A DNA stretch of 64,000 nt, from the NCBI GenBank assembly GCA_020186115.1, contig WSYJ01000099.1:62001-126000 (forward strand). Reading direction: 5' to 3'. Shown one piece after another: positions 10,216 through 20,125 of this stretch. The translations under genes were made by a program, and so were the position numbers. This DNA comes from Histomonas meleagridis (taxonomy: Eukaryota > Parabasalia > Tritrichomonadida > Dientamoebidae). Under the pieces are notes generated by a model. The model ran no database searches. It saw nothing but the letters and a program-made list of their open reading frames with translations, and was not told the DNA's origin. Numbering within the stretch: position 1 is the first letter of the stretch; every line of letters begins with the position of its first letter.

Positions 10216-10540
10216 TTGATTGGAACCACAACAGTGTCACTTTTTAACGTGATTGCTCCTTCCTTGAAAATCCATATTAAATATTCATTAATAATTTAAT
10301 TATTATATAGTAATATTATTTTTAAACATTTATTTTGATGTGTTTTTGTAACTTATTGATAAGATATTAAGAAATTTGTATTTTGATTTTTGAAATACAA
10401 CATTATCATGACACTTTTGGAATAAATTTCACTGAAACCACATTTCAATAGCTTCTGTTGATGAATAAACTATTCAATATTTGAATGCATTACACCATCA
10501 CAGGACAGAAGCTTCTGATAGTTCAATTTTTGCCACAAAT
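10216..10540. other. Upstream region of UFD2
   Basis: AT-rich. An Inr-like TCACA occurs at 10498-10502, 40 nt before the ATG. Nothing else was recognised. Confidence 0.4.
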
Positions 10541-13129
10541 ATGAAAACCAATTTAACTCTTTTATCATTTGGAAAAACCCTTCCTGTATCTTCATCTGAA
10601 ACGCTTCTTAAGTTAATGGTTAAATACAGCAGAGAATCAAATTTCGATATATTTCTAATAAATCTCATTGAAATACTCGATTTATCCAAAATATCTTCAT
10701 TAGATTTATTACTTAAGTTATCGCTTCTTACAGATGGTACAGATTTGATTCGCAACACAGCTTTAAATGCAATGAATATGATAAACATTTTAATTTCAAC
10801 ACCAGATTTATATGAAGATATGACCAAGGAACAACTTTGCGGCAAGTTATCTGATTTTATATTAAATTTGGATTTAAGTGACCAAATAAATCAGCAATGG
10901 CTATCTGCTCTTTCTGCAGTTGTTTATGAGAACCAACAAGAAAACATGTTTGTATTTACGAACATTCTTCAAAAACTTGTCACCAAGTTTGCTTCTAAGA
11001 AAATTGATAATTGTATACCCACATTAAGCAAAATCAAAGACCTTTTGTCTGTTTATTCTATCAGATTATCGTTTTGTTTTTCACCACATTTTAAACAAAC
11101 ATTGAGAATACTTTTATCCAAATCTTTTTATCCAATGGATGAACCAGAAATTTTTGCCAAATATTTTGGAAACAATGTTCCCAGTTCTATTACTGATGAA
11201 GGCTTACAATCTTTTGACAAAGTAATTGCTCTATATCATGATCTTCTCCAAGATATCTTTCGGAAATTCATTACAACTAAAACGAAAGACAAGATGTTTG
11301 ACTTTATCAAGGAATTCATAAGCTTTGCTGAAACCCATCTTTCCCCATCCAACCCAGTTCCTGAATCTGTAATGGTGTGTTATAATTTTGAATGTGTTTT
11401 GATCCGTCTGGCGGTTATTCTCAAAAACAAATGGAATGAAGTTAATCCACTTACACCATATCTTAAAAACACAATTGCACCAATTGGTTCATATCCAGCT
11501 CTTGCAATTCGCGGTGATCAATATTGGGTTGATATTACTAACAAAGAGAAAATCGATAATTTAAATCAAACGTCATCAAGCTCTAATGCCATATCAGAAG
11601 AAGAAAAGAATGAATGGTTTGAACTTGTTAATTCTAATAATGAAAAAGATCCATCTATTGTATCTGAATTTTTCTTTTGTTCACTTAAAGCATTAACATG
11701 TGTTTCTATTAACATAATGAAAATGATGGAACAAATAAATCGAATTGTTTTTTTGGATATTGAACCAGTCATTCGTGATCCAAAGACACCAGAGGATATC
11801 CGCAAAGAAAAAATACGGATCAAAGAAAATTTTGCTCGAATGTATTTTTTTGCTGATAATTTATTACTATCGAAGTCATCTGTTGATAACAAAGTTTCAT
11901 TAATATTTGGCGCATTTGAGTTTTTAATATCGAATTTATCACCTGAAGAATATCCTCCAATTATATATCAACATATACCAGAATATGTATTTTCGGGGCC
12001 AATACGATTCTTAAATTGTTTGATGAGAGCGAATGTGATTGGGAATAAGTTAAATGATTATTTAATTAATATGATAACGAAATTATTTTCTAATCGAAAT
12101 TATATTCCTAATCCAACTTTAGCATTTGAAATTGTACAATTTTATTCATCGATATTATTTGACAAGAAAATAAATTATTTGTTATTGATAACATCTGTTA
12201 TCGAAAAAGCGTTTCCATCAGTCATTGATTTTTATTCACGTTGTGAAGCTACAGGAACACATTCAGAATACTCTGATAAATATAAATTTCGGCCTAATTG
12301 CGTCAAATTATTAAATTATTGGTTACAATTTCCGGAATGTTTGAATTATTTTGTCAATAATTCAAACAATGAATCGATTTCATTATTTGTATATTATTTG
12401 TTTAAAGATTGTACTGATTATATTAATAAATTCCATGAAGATATTGTAACTCAATCAAATAAATTATATGATTTAGATTATAATGATATGAAGAATTCAC
12501 TTTTGTTATTAAATAAAATCGCAGAAGCTAAATCAATGTTATTCGAAGATAAGAAATTCGTTTCACTTCCAAGTATGTTCTATTTCTCGTTACAAAAATA
12601 TTTCGATTTATATCCGATGACACTTAAAATTCATTTTAATGAATTTGATCCAGAATTCTTATTCATTAACTTAATAAAACTTGTCGGGTCTTTTAAGGGA
12701 AATGAAATCATTTTGAAGTATTTCAAAGACCCTGCATATGGTTATAATACAGATATCATTCATTTGTCGATCGGGAAATTGGATAACTTCAAAAATAATT
12801 ATGAATTCTATTTAATTAAAAATAATTTCATGGAATTCATATGTAACTTAAATAATATAAATTTGGAATTCGATATCCCGCAAGAAATTATAGAAAATGC
12901 ACCTTCGGATTATTTGGACCCAATTACATACGAATTGTTGTATGACCCTGTGATGCTGTCAACAGGTTTGATAATAAATAACAGTACATATCTACAAAAT
13001 TTGTCCCTATTCGGTAATAAGGACCCATTGACTCAAATGCCATTCGACCCGGATAAAACAAAGGAATTACCGGAGTTGAAGAAAAAGATTTTGGATTGGG
13101 TAAAGGAACAAAAGGAAAAGAAAAATTAA
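10541..13129 (+). CDS. Ubiquitin conjugation factor E4 (UFD2/UBE4), U-box
   Basis: An 862-residue protein: a long all-helical Ufd2 core (about residues 100-770) followed by a C-terminal U-box (about 790-862). The U-box is recognisable from SDYLDPITYELLYDPVMLST, then DPLTQMPFDPDKTKELPELK, which has the DPxTxxxMxDPV-type core and the hydrophobic positions that hold the fold without zinc. Family role: E4 ligase that extends short ubiquitin chains together with an E2 and the Cdc48/p97 machine. It is somewhat shorter than yeast Ufd2 (961). The open frame runs upstream to TTG at 10481; the first ATG is at 10541. The core is strongly AT-biased in codon use, like its neighbours. Confidence 0.9.
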   Translation: MKTNLTLLSFGKTLPVSSSETLLKLMVKYSRESNFDIFLINLIEILDLSKISSLDLLLKLSLLTDGTDLIRNTALNAMNMINILISTPDLYEDMTKEQLCGKLSDFILNLDLSDQINQQWLSALSAVVYENQQENMFVFTNILQKLVTKFASKKIDNCIPTLSKIKDLLSVYSIRLSFCFSPHFKQTLRILLSKSFYPMDEPEIFAKYFGNNVPSSITDEGLQSFDKVIALYHDLLQDIFRKFITTKTKDKMFDFIKEFISFAETHLSPSNPVPESVMVCYNFECVLIRLAVILKNKWNEVNPLTPYLKNTIAPIGSYPALAIRGDQYWVDITNKEKIDNLNQTSSSSNAISEEEKNEWFELVNSNNEKDPSIVSEFFFCSLKALTCVSINIMKMMEQINRIVFLDIEPVIRDPKTPEDIRKEKIRIKENFARMYFFADNLLLSKSSVDNKVSLIFGAFEFLISNLSPEEYPPIIYQHIPEYVFSGPIRFLNCLMRANVIGNKLNDYLINMITKLFSNRNYIPNPTLAFEIVQFYSSILFDKKINYLLLITSVIEKAFPSVIDFYSRCEATGTHSEYSDKYKFRPNCVKLLNYWLQFPECLNYFVNNSNNESISLFVYYLFKDCTDYINKFHEDIVTQSNKLYDLDYNDMKNSLLLLNKIAEAKSMLFEDKKFVSLPSMFYFSLQKYFDLYPMTLKIHFNEFDPEFLFINLIKLVGSFKGNEIILKYFKDPAYGYNTDIIHLSIGKLDNFKNNYEFYLIKNNFMEFICNLNNINLEFDIPQEIIENAPSDYLDPITYELLYDPVMLSTGLIINNSTYLQNLSLFGNKDPLTQMPFDPDKTKELPELKKKILDWVKEQKEKKN

Positions 13130-13205
13130 ACAAAATAATAATAATAAAAATTCGATTTTGTGATTTTTATGATATATATTTTGTATAATTTCCAAATATT
13201 ATAAT

Positions 13206-13275
13206 CAAATAATTCCAAAATCAATTTATGAAAGATGTTCATTTATTAACAATTGGAATGTTACATTGCAATTAA
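13206..13275 (+). pseudogene. Ankyrin-gene N-domain remnant
   Basis: The plus strand carries a ~50-nt piece near-identical to the segment encoding YERCSFINN in the ankyrin gene at 47.6 kb (compare 47578-47620). It is isolated, with no open frame. Confidence 0.65.
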
Positions 13276-13286
13276 AGTAGCTATTT

Positions 13287-13358
13287 AACGTTAAAAAAAC
13301 GCAAACGAAAAAAACTTCACTTTTCTCAACGTTATTTTCGCTACGTTTTTTTAACGTT
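13287..13358. repeat. 72-nt perfect-arm inverted repeat
   Basis: Two perfect 15-bp arms, AACGTTAAAAAAACG at 13287-13301 and its reverse complement at 13344-13358, flank a 42-nt loop that itself repeats AACG/CGTT motifs. It sits between two ankyrin remnants. It could be a hairpin at the UFD2 3' side or a small inverted-repeat element; no clear target-site duplication was seen. Confidence 0.7.
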
Positions 13359-13429
13359 GCCCAAGTCTGGTGCAATTGACCCAATATTTTGAAAAATAAA
13401 ATCATTATAATGAATCACAAATAAAAGAA

Positions 13430-13600
13430 ATAAATATCATCAGCGTCAATATCAATTCCTTCATGTTCAAGAAGTAATTTAACTATTTCTGTATAACTTT
13501 TAACAGATGCATACATAAGTTCTGTATGAAATAATCAAAATAATTTTCAAATATTATTTCGAACTATAAAATTATTAAAATAAATTTTATATAAAACAAA
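13430..13600 (-). pseudogene. Isolated ankyrin unit with spacers
   Basis: One minus-strand ankyrin unit (relative of EIVKLLLEHEGIDIDAD) flanked by the standard AT-rich spacer on both sides. It has in-frame stops and is cut off from any N-terminal domain. A relic of the ankyrin family. Confidence 0.7.
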
Positions 13601-13687
13601 TAAATATCTTCTTAACCTTACATTGTACTATACAAAAACATCAAAGTTCACAAACTTTATATATAAATACTATCGATCACAAATTAC

Positions 13688-15682
13688 TTATATTTTCCTC
13701 CGCTTTTCCATATCCACTTTTCTCATCTTTGGCTTTGTTATCATTTCCTCTATTTCCATCCTAAGTTCGTCCACGTCATTTGGCGCATTGTTTTCATGGT
13801 CCGTAAGTTGTCCGTATAACCTTTGCGCCCAAGTCATCCATGCGGTACTTGGCCGTAAGTTATTAATGATCTCTGATTGCCTCACCAATAGACCTCTTGT
13901 TTGCGTATGCAGCTGATCCAGGTGTTGAATTTGTTGTTGCATACCATCGAACAATGTAACGAGTCGGAACTTCTTTTGGATGTCGAATTCGCAGTTCTTT
14001 CGAACGTGTTTAATTTCTTTAGCAGCTTTCGATGTGATCGATGTGAACCCTTCGAATGTATATTGCTGCGTTTGGTTGCGGCCATATGCATCGCAAAAAG
14101 CATAGAACAATGAAGAAAGAACATCAGTGTCATTACTTGCACGTTCGCTTTCGAGTTTCCGACGAATTTTCTGCTCGAGTTCTTCCTTAAGTGATTTAGT
14201 TAGATCCTTGCGTACCTTAGGCGCAAGTGTCTGCTTAAGCTCTTCAATGACATCTGACTTAACACGTGTCTTGTAGTCGCTGCGGAAGTCGGAGTCGAGT
14301 TCTGCTTTGATGCTCTGCTTAAGGTCTTCGCGCACTTTGGCTTCTTCGCTTTCGATTTTGGATTTGATGTCTTTCCGCATTTTGCTTTCGAGTTCTGCTC
14401 TTAATTCGCTTTCGACTTTCTTTTTGAGTTTCGTTTGGAGTTCCGCTTTAATGTTTTCTTCGAGTTCTGCTCTTAATTCGCTTTCGACTTTCTTTTTAAG
14501 TTTCGTTTGGAGTTCTGCTTTAACATTGTCTTCGAGTTCTGCTCTTAATTCGCTTTCGACTTTCTTTTTGAGTTTCGTTTGGAGTTCCGCTTTAATATTG
14601 TCTTCGAGTTCTGCTCTTAAATCATTTTCGACTTTCTTTTTAAGTTTCGATTGGAGTTCGGATTTAACATTTTGCTTTTCGTCTCTGAGATTTGACTCGA
14701 GTTCTTCGCGAAGTTCTGCTTCGATTCTGTCTCTTAGCTTCGGCTCTATTTCTCCGCGAAGTTCTTTTTCGACTTTGTTCTTAAGTTTCGCTTTCAGCTC
14801 GCTTCTTACATTTGGCTCAAGTTCTTCTTTGAGTTCATTTCTGACTTCTTCTTGTAAATCTATTTTTAGCTCTTTCCGAAGATTCGTCTCGACATTTCCT
14901 TTGAGATTTGTCCGGAGTTTGCTTTCGACTTCTTTTTTAACTTTGGTTTCAAGTTCTGATCTTAAATCATTCTCGACTTTCTTCTTTAAATTGGCCTTAA
15001 GTTCGTCTCTCACTGCTTCCTTAAGCTCTTCTTTGAGCTCATTTCGGATATTTGGCTCAAGTTCGGCTCGAAGTTTGGATTTGATTTTTCGTTTAAGTTC
15101 CTCTTTGAGCTCATTTTCAACTTTCTTCTTCAAATTCGATCTGAGCTCTTCTCGAACTGATTCTTCAAGTTCTTCTTTGAGCTCATTTCGAACTTCATCG
15201 CGAAGATCTTTTTGAAGTTTTCCTCTGAGTTCTTCTATGATTTTGGTTCGAAGCGAATTTTCGAGTTCTTCTTTTGTTTGGCTGTTGTCTCCTTTTTGAG
15301 ATATTTCTGATTGAATAAATTGAATGAGTAAAAATAATTGAGTTGAAAAATCTTTTTCTTCCTTTATTTGATCAAGAGATTTTTTGTCATTACATACTTC
15401 TTGAAGTGCTTCGACAATCTCTTCAACAATGCTTCCATTCATTTGAGATTGTAGAATTCTATTCCATTCTTTAACTGAACCTAATTGACGTTCAAGAGAC
15501 TCTACTTGAATTTTAAGATTTTCTATTTGACTGAGTTGATCTTTACCTATGTAGTCAGCTGACGTTGCTGTAACATCTTGGATGAGTTGCATTAAATCAA
15601 TATCTTCATCATCTGAATTATTTATAGTTGATGACGTCATTCTTGATCGCGGAGTTGTTGGGCTGTTTGCATAGGAAAACAT
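13688..15682 (-). CDS. Long coiled-coil repeat protein
   Basis: A 664-residue protein. Residues ~60-120 form a short coiled coil. Residues ~130-490 are a continuous run of charged helix built from a degenerate ~24-residue module, of type ENIKAELQTKLKKKVESELR; at DNA level three to four adjacent copies are nearly identical (14390-14680) with a 72-bp period. The C-terminal ~150 residues are non-repetitive and also helical. Alternating EEL/KKK charges suggest a stable single helix or parallel coiled coil, perhaps a cytoskeletal or scaffold protein; no known family was recognised. The start at 15682 (MFSYANSP) is supported by an M3 element 16 nt upstream. The frame open on the opposite strand is a shadow of the repeat. 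Confidence 0.85.
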   Translation of the reverse strand: MFSYANSPTTPRSRMTSSTINNSDDEDIDLMQLIQDVTATSADYIGKDQLSQIENLKIQVESLERQLGSVKEWNRILQSQMNGSIVEEIVEALQEVCNDKKSLDQIKEEKDFSTQLFLLIQFIQSEISQKGDNSQTKEELENSLRTKIIEELRGKLQKDLRDEVRNELKEELEESVREELRSNLKKKVENELKEELKRKIKSKLRAELEPNIRNELKEELKEAVRDELKANLKKKVENDLRSELETKVKKEVESKLRTNLKGNVETNLRKELKIDLQEEVRNELKEELEPNVRSELKAKLKNKVEKELRGEIEPKLRDRIEAELREELESNLRDEKQNVKSELQSKLKKKVENDLRAELEDNIKAELQTKLKKKVESELRAELEDNVKAELQTKLKKKVESELRAELEENIKAELQTKLKKKVESELRAELESKMRKDIKSKIESEEAKVREDLKQSIKAELDSDFRSDYKTRVKSDVIEELKQTLAPKVRKDLTKSLKEELEQKIRRKLESERASNDTDVLSSLFYAFCDAYGRNQTQQYTFEGFTSITSKAAKEIKHVRKNCEFDIQKKFRLVTLFDGMQQQIQHLDQLHTQTRGLLVRQSEIINNLRPSTAWMTWAQRLYGQLTDHENNAPNDVDELRMEIEEMITKPKMRKVDMEKRRKI
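14390..14680. repeat. 72-bp coding tandem repeats
   Basis: Near-identical 72-bp copies inside the coiled-coil gene, each coding for one 24-residue module. Flanking modules are diverged, so this centre is a recent amplification. Confidence 0.7.
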
Positions 15683-15698
15683 TTTAGTAAAAAATAAT

Positions 15699-15706
15699 AA
15701 ACGGTA
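15699..15706 (-). promoter_or_regulatory. M3-type element (coiled-coil gene)
   Basis: The minus strand reads TACCGTTT, matching the M3 consensus, 16 nt upstream of the ATG at 15682. Confidence 0.6.
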
Positions 15707-16207
15707 AAAAATGTAAACAAACTTCCTCAAAACAAAAGTGACAACAAGAAATCTTTTTGATTCTATGTTCCATTTTGCTTTAATGTTGGGAAAATGTGTG
15801 CACAATGATAACGTGTAAAAATTTCTTCAAAAGTCATTCCTTATCTTAAACTTATATGTCAATCATTGGAAGTTTGAATGTCGTTATATTAATATAAATA
15901 AAATATATTTCTCAACTTTATGGGAAATTTTTCCTAATTACAAAAAATATCAGAGGATTAATGGGAAAAAATATTCTGATAATCACAGTAGAACCATTTG
16001 ACAATATTTATGTATTCATACATTTTTCCATCTTTGCCCAGTTTTGAACAAATTCAAAAAATGCAAACTATGAAACTTTTTGAAAACAAATTGACTAGAA
16101 TCGGATCGTTACTTTTTATAACACTACGTGTCAAATGTCATTCAGAATTGAATTTATTGATTAGAATTCAATATTAAAACAAAATTTTTATCTGTTTTGT
16201 CAAAAGA
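15707..16207. other. Divergent intergenic region
   Basis: About 500 AT-rich bases between the divergent coiled-coil and saposin-like genes. No ORF or consensus Inr was found next to the saposin start. Confidence 0.45.
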
Positions 16208-17164
16208 ATGTTCGCTCTTCTCTTTGTGAGTGCTTTATGTGACTCAGAGATAGAACTAATGGAAATCTCAGAAGGACTTGAAAATATTGATTCATGTGCA
16301 ATCTGCAAAAATGTAATCACAGGAATTGTCTACGTTTTAGAGACTTCTCACATTCAATCAGATATTAAACAACTAGTATCTGAGCTAACATGCGATAAAT
16401 TCTCCGTTGAAATTGCACGTAGTATTTGTAATGGTATTGTTAATAATCTTCTTCCAGATATTATTTCATTAATAACCAAAGGCATTCAAAAGGCTGACAT
16501 TTGCAACAAGATTAAATTCTGCAATTCAAACAATGAACTTTATGAAGAAGATGAAATCGAATATGTTGAAATCCCAGAAGGTCTCGAAAATGGCATTGCA
16601 TGTTCCATCTGTAAGCATCTTGTTTCAGCTGTTTCCAAGATTCTCATCAACACCCAAGTCCAAACTAAAGTTACTGAACAAGCTCAAAAACTTTGTGCCA
16701 AATTCCCCAAGATTGGACGTGACTATTGCAACAAACTTGTTTCCACATCTCTTTCAAAGCTTATGGATTGGCTTAACGAAAAACTCACGTCATCAGAAAT
16801 ATGCAATAAACTCAAATCCTGCAAATCCAATGACGAAGCCAATGATGATGCATATCTTGAGCTCTATCTTGAAATGGACGAAGATGATTATGTCACAGAA
16901 ATTGAACTTCCATTTGGACTTTCGAATTCCGATTCCTGCGCCATCTGTAAGGAAGCTGTTGATTTTGTTTCACATGCAATGGGTAACAGTATTATTCAAG
17001 CTATAGTTAAAACAATCGCTTCCGCTGCATGCGAATTGATTCTAGATGAAACCGGATCAAAACTTTGTAAGACAATTATCGAATTATCAGTGGGACCAAT
17101 AATGAGTTGGCTCGGAAACAAGTCCTCACAGTCAGAGATTTGCACAAAGCTCGGACACTGCTAA
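16208..17164 (+). CDS. Secreted saposin-like protein, three SapB domains
   Basis: A 318-residue protein starting with a short hydrophobic leader (MFALLFVSALC), which may be a minimal signal peptide. Three tandem SapB-type domains follow (about residues 27-105, 125-212, 238-318). Each begins with a Cys-x-x-Cys pair (SCAICK, ACSICK, SCAICK) and has the later Cys pattern of the six-cysteine saposin fold (ending EICNKLKSC or similar). Short acidic linkers (EIEYVEIPEGLENG and relatives) separate them. Saposin-like proteins bind or perturb lipids; trichomonads and Entamoeba use some as pore-forming effectors in phagolysosomes, but effector activity here is inference only. A remnant of a further linker follows the stop codon (next entry). 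Confidence 0.88.
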   Translation: MFALLFVSALCDSEIELMEISEGLENIDSCAICKNVITGIVYVLETSHIQSDIKQLVSELTCDKFSVEIARSICNGIVNNLLPDIISLITKGIQKADICNKIKFCNSNNELYEEDEIEYVEIPEGLENGIACSICKHLVSAVSKILINTQVQTKVTEQAQKLCAKFPKIGRDYCNKLVSTSLSKLMDWLNEKLTSSEICNKLKSCKSNDEANDDAYLELYLEMDEDDYVTEIELPFGLSNSDSCAICKEAVDFVSHAMGNSIIQAIVKTIASAACELILDETGSKLCKTIIELSVGPIMSWLGNKSSQSEICTKLGHC

Positions 17165-17272
17165 GAGAACGAAATAGACGTAACAGAAGAAAATGACGAC
17201 AAAATCGATTACATCGACATTCCAGAAGGAGTGATAAAGACAATTCCCCTGAGAGGATATGTGAAAAATTAG
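17165..17272 (+). pseudogene. In-frame continuation of the saposin gene after its stop
   Basis: Directly after TAA at 17162-17164 the same frame stays open for 35 codons to TAG at 17270. It encodes an acidic stretch ending DYIDIPEGVIKT, which is clearly the inter-domain linker type seen before domains 2 and 3. The ancestral protein therefore probably continued into a fourth saposin domain that is now deleted. Confidence 0.7.
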
Positions 17273-17810
17273 AGTACTCTTATAGTTTTATCAATAAAAA
17301 TCGATTTTGATTTTTGCCCACTAGCCGGATAATTCAATAAATTTAACTTTTTGAAATCTGTAGGAGTATAATTTGCAAGATGCTTAAGCTTTTGTATCTT
17401 TTTGTATCGCTTGCGTTGTTTTTAGAATTTTGGGCTGCAATGAAAATGTTTACATGAAAATTATTATGTTGAAAACATTTAAGATAAATTTATTTCTTAA
17501 AAAATTTTGATAATATTGGAAAAGGATGACTACAATTCACTTGAACCAAAATATTAAGATGAGAAAATCCTATCATTTCCAAAATAATGGACATACTTTA
17601 ATGGTTTTAATCAAATTCTTTAAACATAGAACGAGCTTTGCACAAACTATATACCAAACATATTTATAAGTTATTAAATTTTCTGCGCAAAGTGTTGTTT
17701 AATCTAAGATCTTTTTCTAATGGCTTAGATATGTAAACTAGTCAATTTAACTTCTGTTATTAAATGTATTTTAATCGTTTATATATACCAAATTTCTTGG
17801 CACGGGCAAG
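17273..17810. other. Intergenic, AT-rich
   Basis: About 540 bases, no coding sequence or repeat recognised. No consensus Inr close to the PPR start. Confidence 0.5.
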
Positions 17811-19700
17811 ATGGAAAGTAAAAATCCACATTGTCCACCAACTAGAGACAGAGCAATGTCTCTGCCAGCTGCTCTTAGATTCAACCAAGAAATTGCATAT
17901 CATTGTCGAGCTAAACAATTTGATCATGCATGTGCCTGTTTTAAAAAAATGCTTGAATCAAATGTTACTCCAGATATTGTTACCTACAACACCATGATAA
18001 ATGTATATGTCAAAATGCAAAAACTCAAAGAAGCATTTGATCTCTTTTATCAAATGAAATCTCATAATATCGAACCAACAATTGTAACATACACCAGCCT
18101 TATTGATGGGTGTGGCAAATGTGGCCAATTTGCATTAGCTCTTTCACTTTATAACGAAGTTAAATCTACAAATGTAAATCGACATTTTTTCAATGCAATA
18201 ATGAATGCAGGCCTTCTCAATGGCTACATTCACATCGTAGACGATGTTTGGGCTGAAATAGAAAAACGGAACATCAGACCAAATACAGTTACATTTAATA
18301 CAATTCTTTCTGGATATATTAGATTTGATCAACTTGGAAAAATGAAAAGTGTACTACAAAAAATGATTTCGTTAAAAGTTGAATTAAATTCTATTACACA
18401 AACAACAATTTTACAAGCAGTTCAACTTGTTCGAACATCAAATGATCTCTCACAATTTCTCGAATTATTAGCAATTTCCGACCTTAAATTATCCCAGCTA
18501 CAGGCATCACAAGCTGTTCTTGACCTTATAAACCTTAAGCGAGTAATAATGGCACAAAAATTGATTAATTCATTTTTATCAATGAAATGCTTATTATGTG
18601 AGGAAGTTTTTGCTAAGATGGCAGAGCTTGCTGGGGAGACGGGTAATTTCCACATCATTCAATGGGTTTATAACTTATCATTAGATTTTGGATATGACAT
18701 ACAACAACAAGTATTCTTTGCAAACATACATGCGTTCTCTAAATTTGATAACTCCACTGAAGTCAAACATCTTTGTTCCAAGATTGGTATGAATTATCAA
18801 TTGGTTCCATTCAAAATCAAATTAAGCATTATTCAATGTATGTTTAACAACAATGAGTTAAAATTTGGTTTGGAGGTATTGAATCAATGTGTAGAGTCAA
18901 AACAAATTGACATAGATTCCCTGGATAAGGTTTTAGAGCTTCTTTCTTCGCAGGACATGTTTGACTACATTGTAAAAATTTTTCAGAGCCATTTGCGGTT
19001 ACAATTCACTAACTTTGGTCAGATTGCTTCTGATTGTATAATTTCGTCTTTTGTTTCTACTAAAACACCATTAAAAAAGTTCAGTGGGTTTAAACCTTCG
19101 ATTAGATCTTTGGTAATGTTAGCAAAAGCTACGCCCGCTAATGAGATGGAATCAATTCCATGGGAAATTTTGATTAAATCAGTAACTTTTGTACCACCAC
19201 CAAACCTTTTATTGGACTTCATGAATACTCTGCTTTACAAAGGTCAAATCAAAAATGTATGGGTAGCATATAAACATTTCATTGAATTAGGATCTGAACC
19301 AGACCCATCAATGGTTGGAATGATACTTAATTATCTCCAAGAAAACGGGTCGTTTGATGATTTGAACTATTTATTCAACACATCTCCCGAAATGCCGCCC
19401 GATGTAACATCTTCACTTTATTCCGCATTGATCTCAAAAGCTTTGGATAACGGAGACCTAACAGATGCCCTAGTTGTTCATGGCGAGTCCAAATCAATGA
19501 ATGTGGAAATATCTGAAGATGTCGAAAATAAATATAATCAGAAATTTGACAAGGTCCAGCATGCTTTGACAGGTGCACCGAGCTTGACAATATCGCCTCT
19601 GAAAACCATCCGACGGAATCGATCTTACACATATACAAGGCCGAGATCGAAATCGAAGTCGAGCTATCAATCGATAGATTACTCGAATTATAATGTGTAA
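17811..19700 (+). CDS. Pentatricopeptide-repeat (PPR) protein
   Basis: A 629-residue protein. At least four clear 35-residue PPR motifs lie between about residues 35 and 200: FDHACACFKKMLESNVTPDI, VTYNTMINVYVKMQKLKEAF, VTYTSLIDGCGKCGQFALAL and VTFNTILSGYIRFDQLGKMK. More degenerate helical repeats follow to ~560. The C-terminal ~40 residues are Arg/Ser/Tyr-rich (RRNRSYTYTRPRSKSKSSYQ), which suggests RNA binding or nuclear localisation. There is no convincing presequence. PPR proteins bind single-stranded RNA, mostly in mitochondria and plastids. Trichomonad hydrogenosomes lack a genome, so a nuclear or cytosolic RNA role is more likely here. Confidence 0.88.
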   Translation: MESKNPHCPPTRDRAMSLPAALRFNQEIAYHCRAKQFDHACACFKKMLESNVTPDIVTYNTMINVYVKMQKLKEAFDLFYQMKSHNIEPTIVTYTSLIDGCGKCGQFALALSLYNEVKSTNVNRHFFNAIMNAGLLNGYIHIVDDVWAEIEKRNIRPNTVTFNTILSGYIRFDQLGKMKSVLQKMISLKVELNSITQTTILQAVQLVRTSNDLSQFLELLAISDLKLSQLQASQAVLDLINLKRVIMAQKLINSFLSMKCLLCEEVFAKMAELAGETGNFHIIQWVYNLSLDFGYDIQQQVFFANIHAFSKFDNSTEVKHLCSKIGMNYQLVPFKIKLSIIQCMFNNNELKFGLEVLNQCVESKQIDIDSLDKVLELLSSQDMFDYIVKIFQSHLRLQFTNFGQIASDCIISSFVSTKTPLKKFSGFKPSIRSLVMLAKATPANEMESIPWEILIKSVTFVPPPNLLLDFMNTLLYKGQIKNVWVAYKHFIELGSEPDPSMVGMILNYLQENGSFDDLNYLFNTSPEMPPDVTSSLYSALISKALDNGDLTDALVVHGESKSMNVEISEDVENKYNQKFDKVQHALTGAPSLTISPLKTIRRNRSYTYTRPRSKSKSSYQSIDYSNYNV

Positions 19701-20125
19701 AGTAATGAGCGATCTAATTATTAAAATATGTAAAGATTTAGGATTCAAATTTTTTCTTCTTATAATTTGTGTAATTACATTTTCCAATAAAAACAATTCA
19801 AAGAACCATTGATTTTGTTGTAATTGATTTGCAAATATAATTTGGAAATTATTTAAATGAATTAATTCACTAATCAACTATCGAATTGTAATAAGAGATT
19901 AATTCCTTTATTATATGTGTGAAGATTCTGAACTAGAAATAGTAATATTTACTTTGAATTTAATAATTATATTTTTGTATAAGTAAATATTAATTTACTA
20001 GAAATAGATAACATGCGAATGCTTCAATTGGATTATTTTCATTGTTTTTATAGTTTTTCATTATAAAATATTTATTTAACAAAAACCGATTTTTCCAAAA
20101 TTATTTTTTCTTATTATCACTTTAT
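19701..20125. other. Convergent intergenic region
   Basis: About 425 AT-rich bases between the 3' ends of the PPR gene and BRR2. Nothing else recognised. Confidence 0.5.

Noticed and set aside
14307-15215. 302-codon Ser/Phe/Leu-rich open frame on the plus strand
   Set aside because: It is the exact antisense of the coiled-coil repeats; its low-complexity Ser/Leu text is what the complement of Glu/Lys codons gives.
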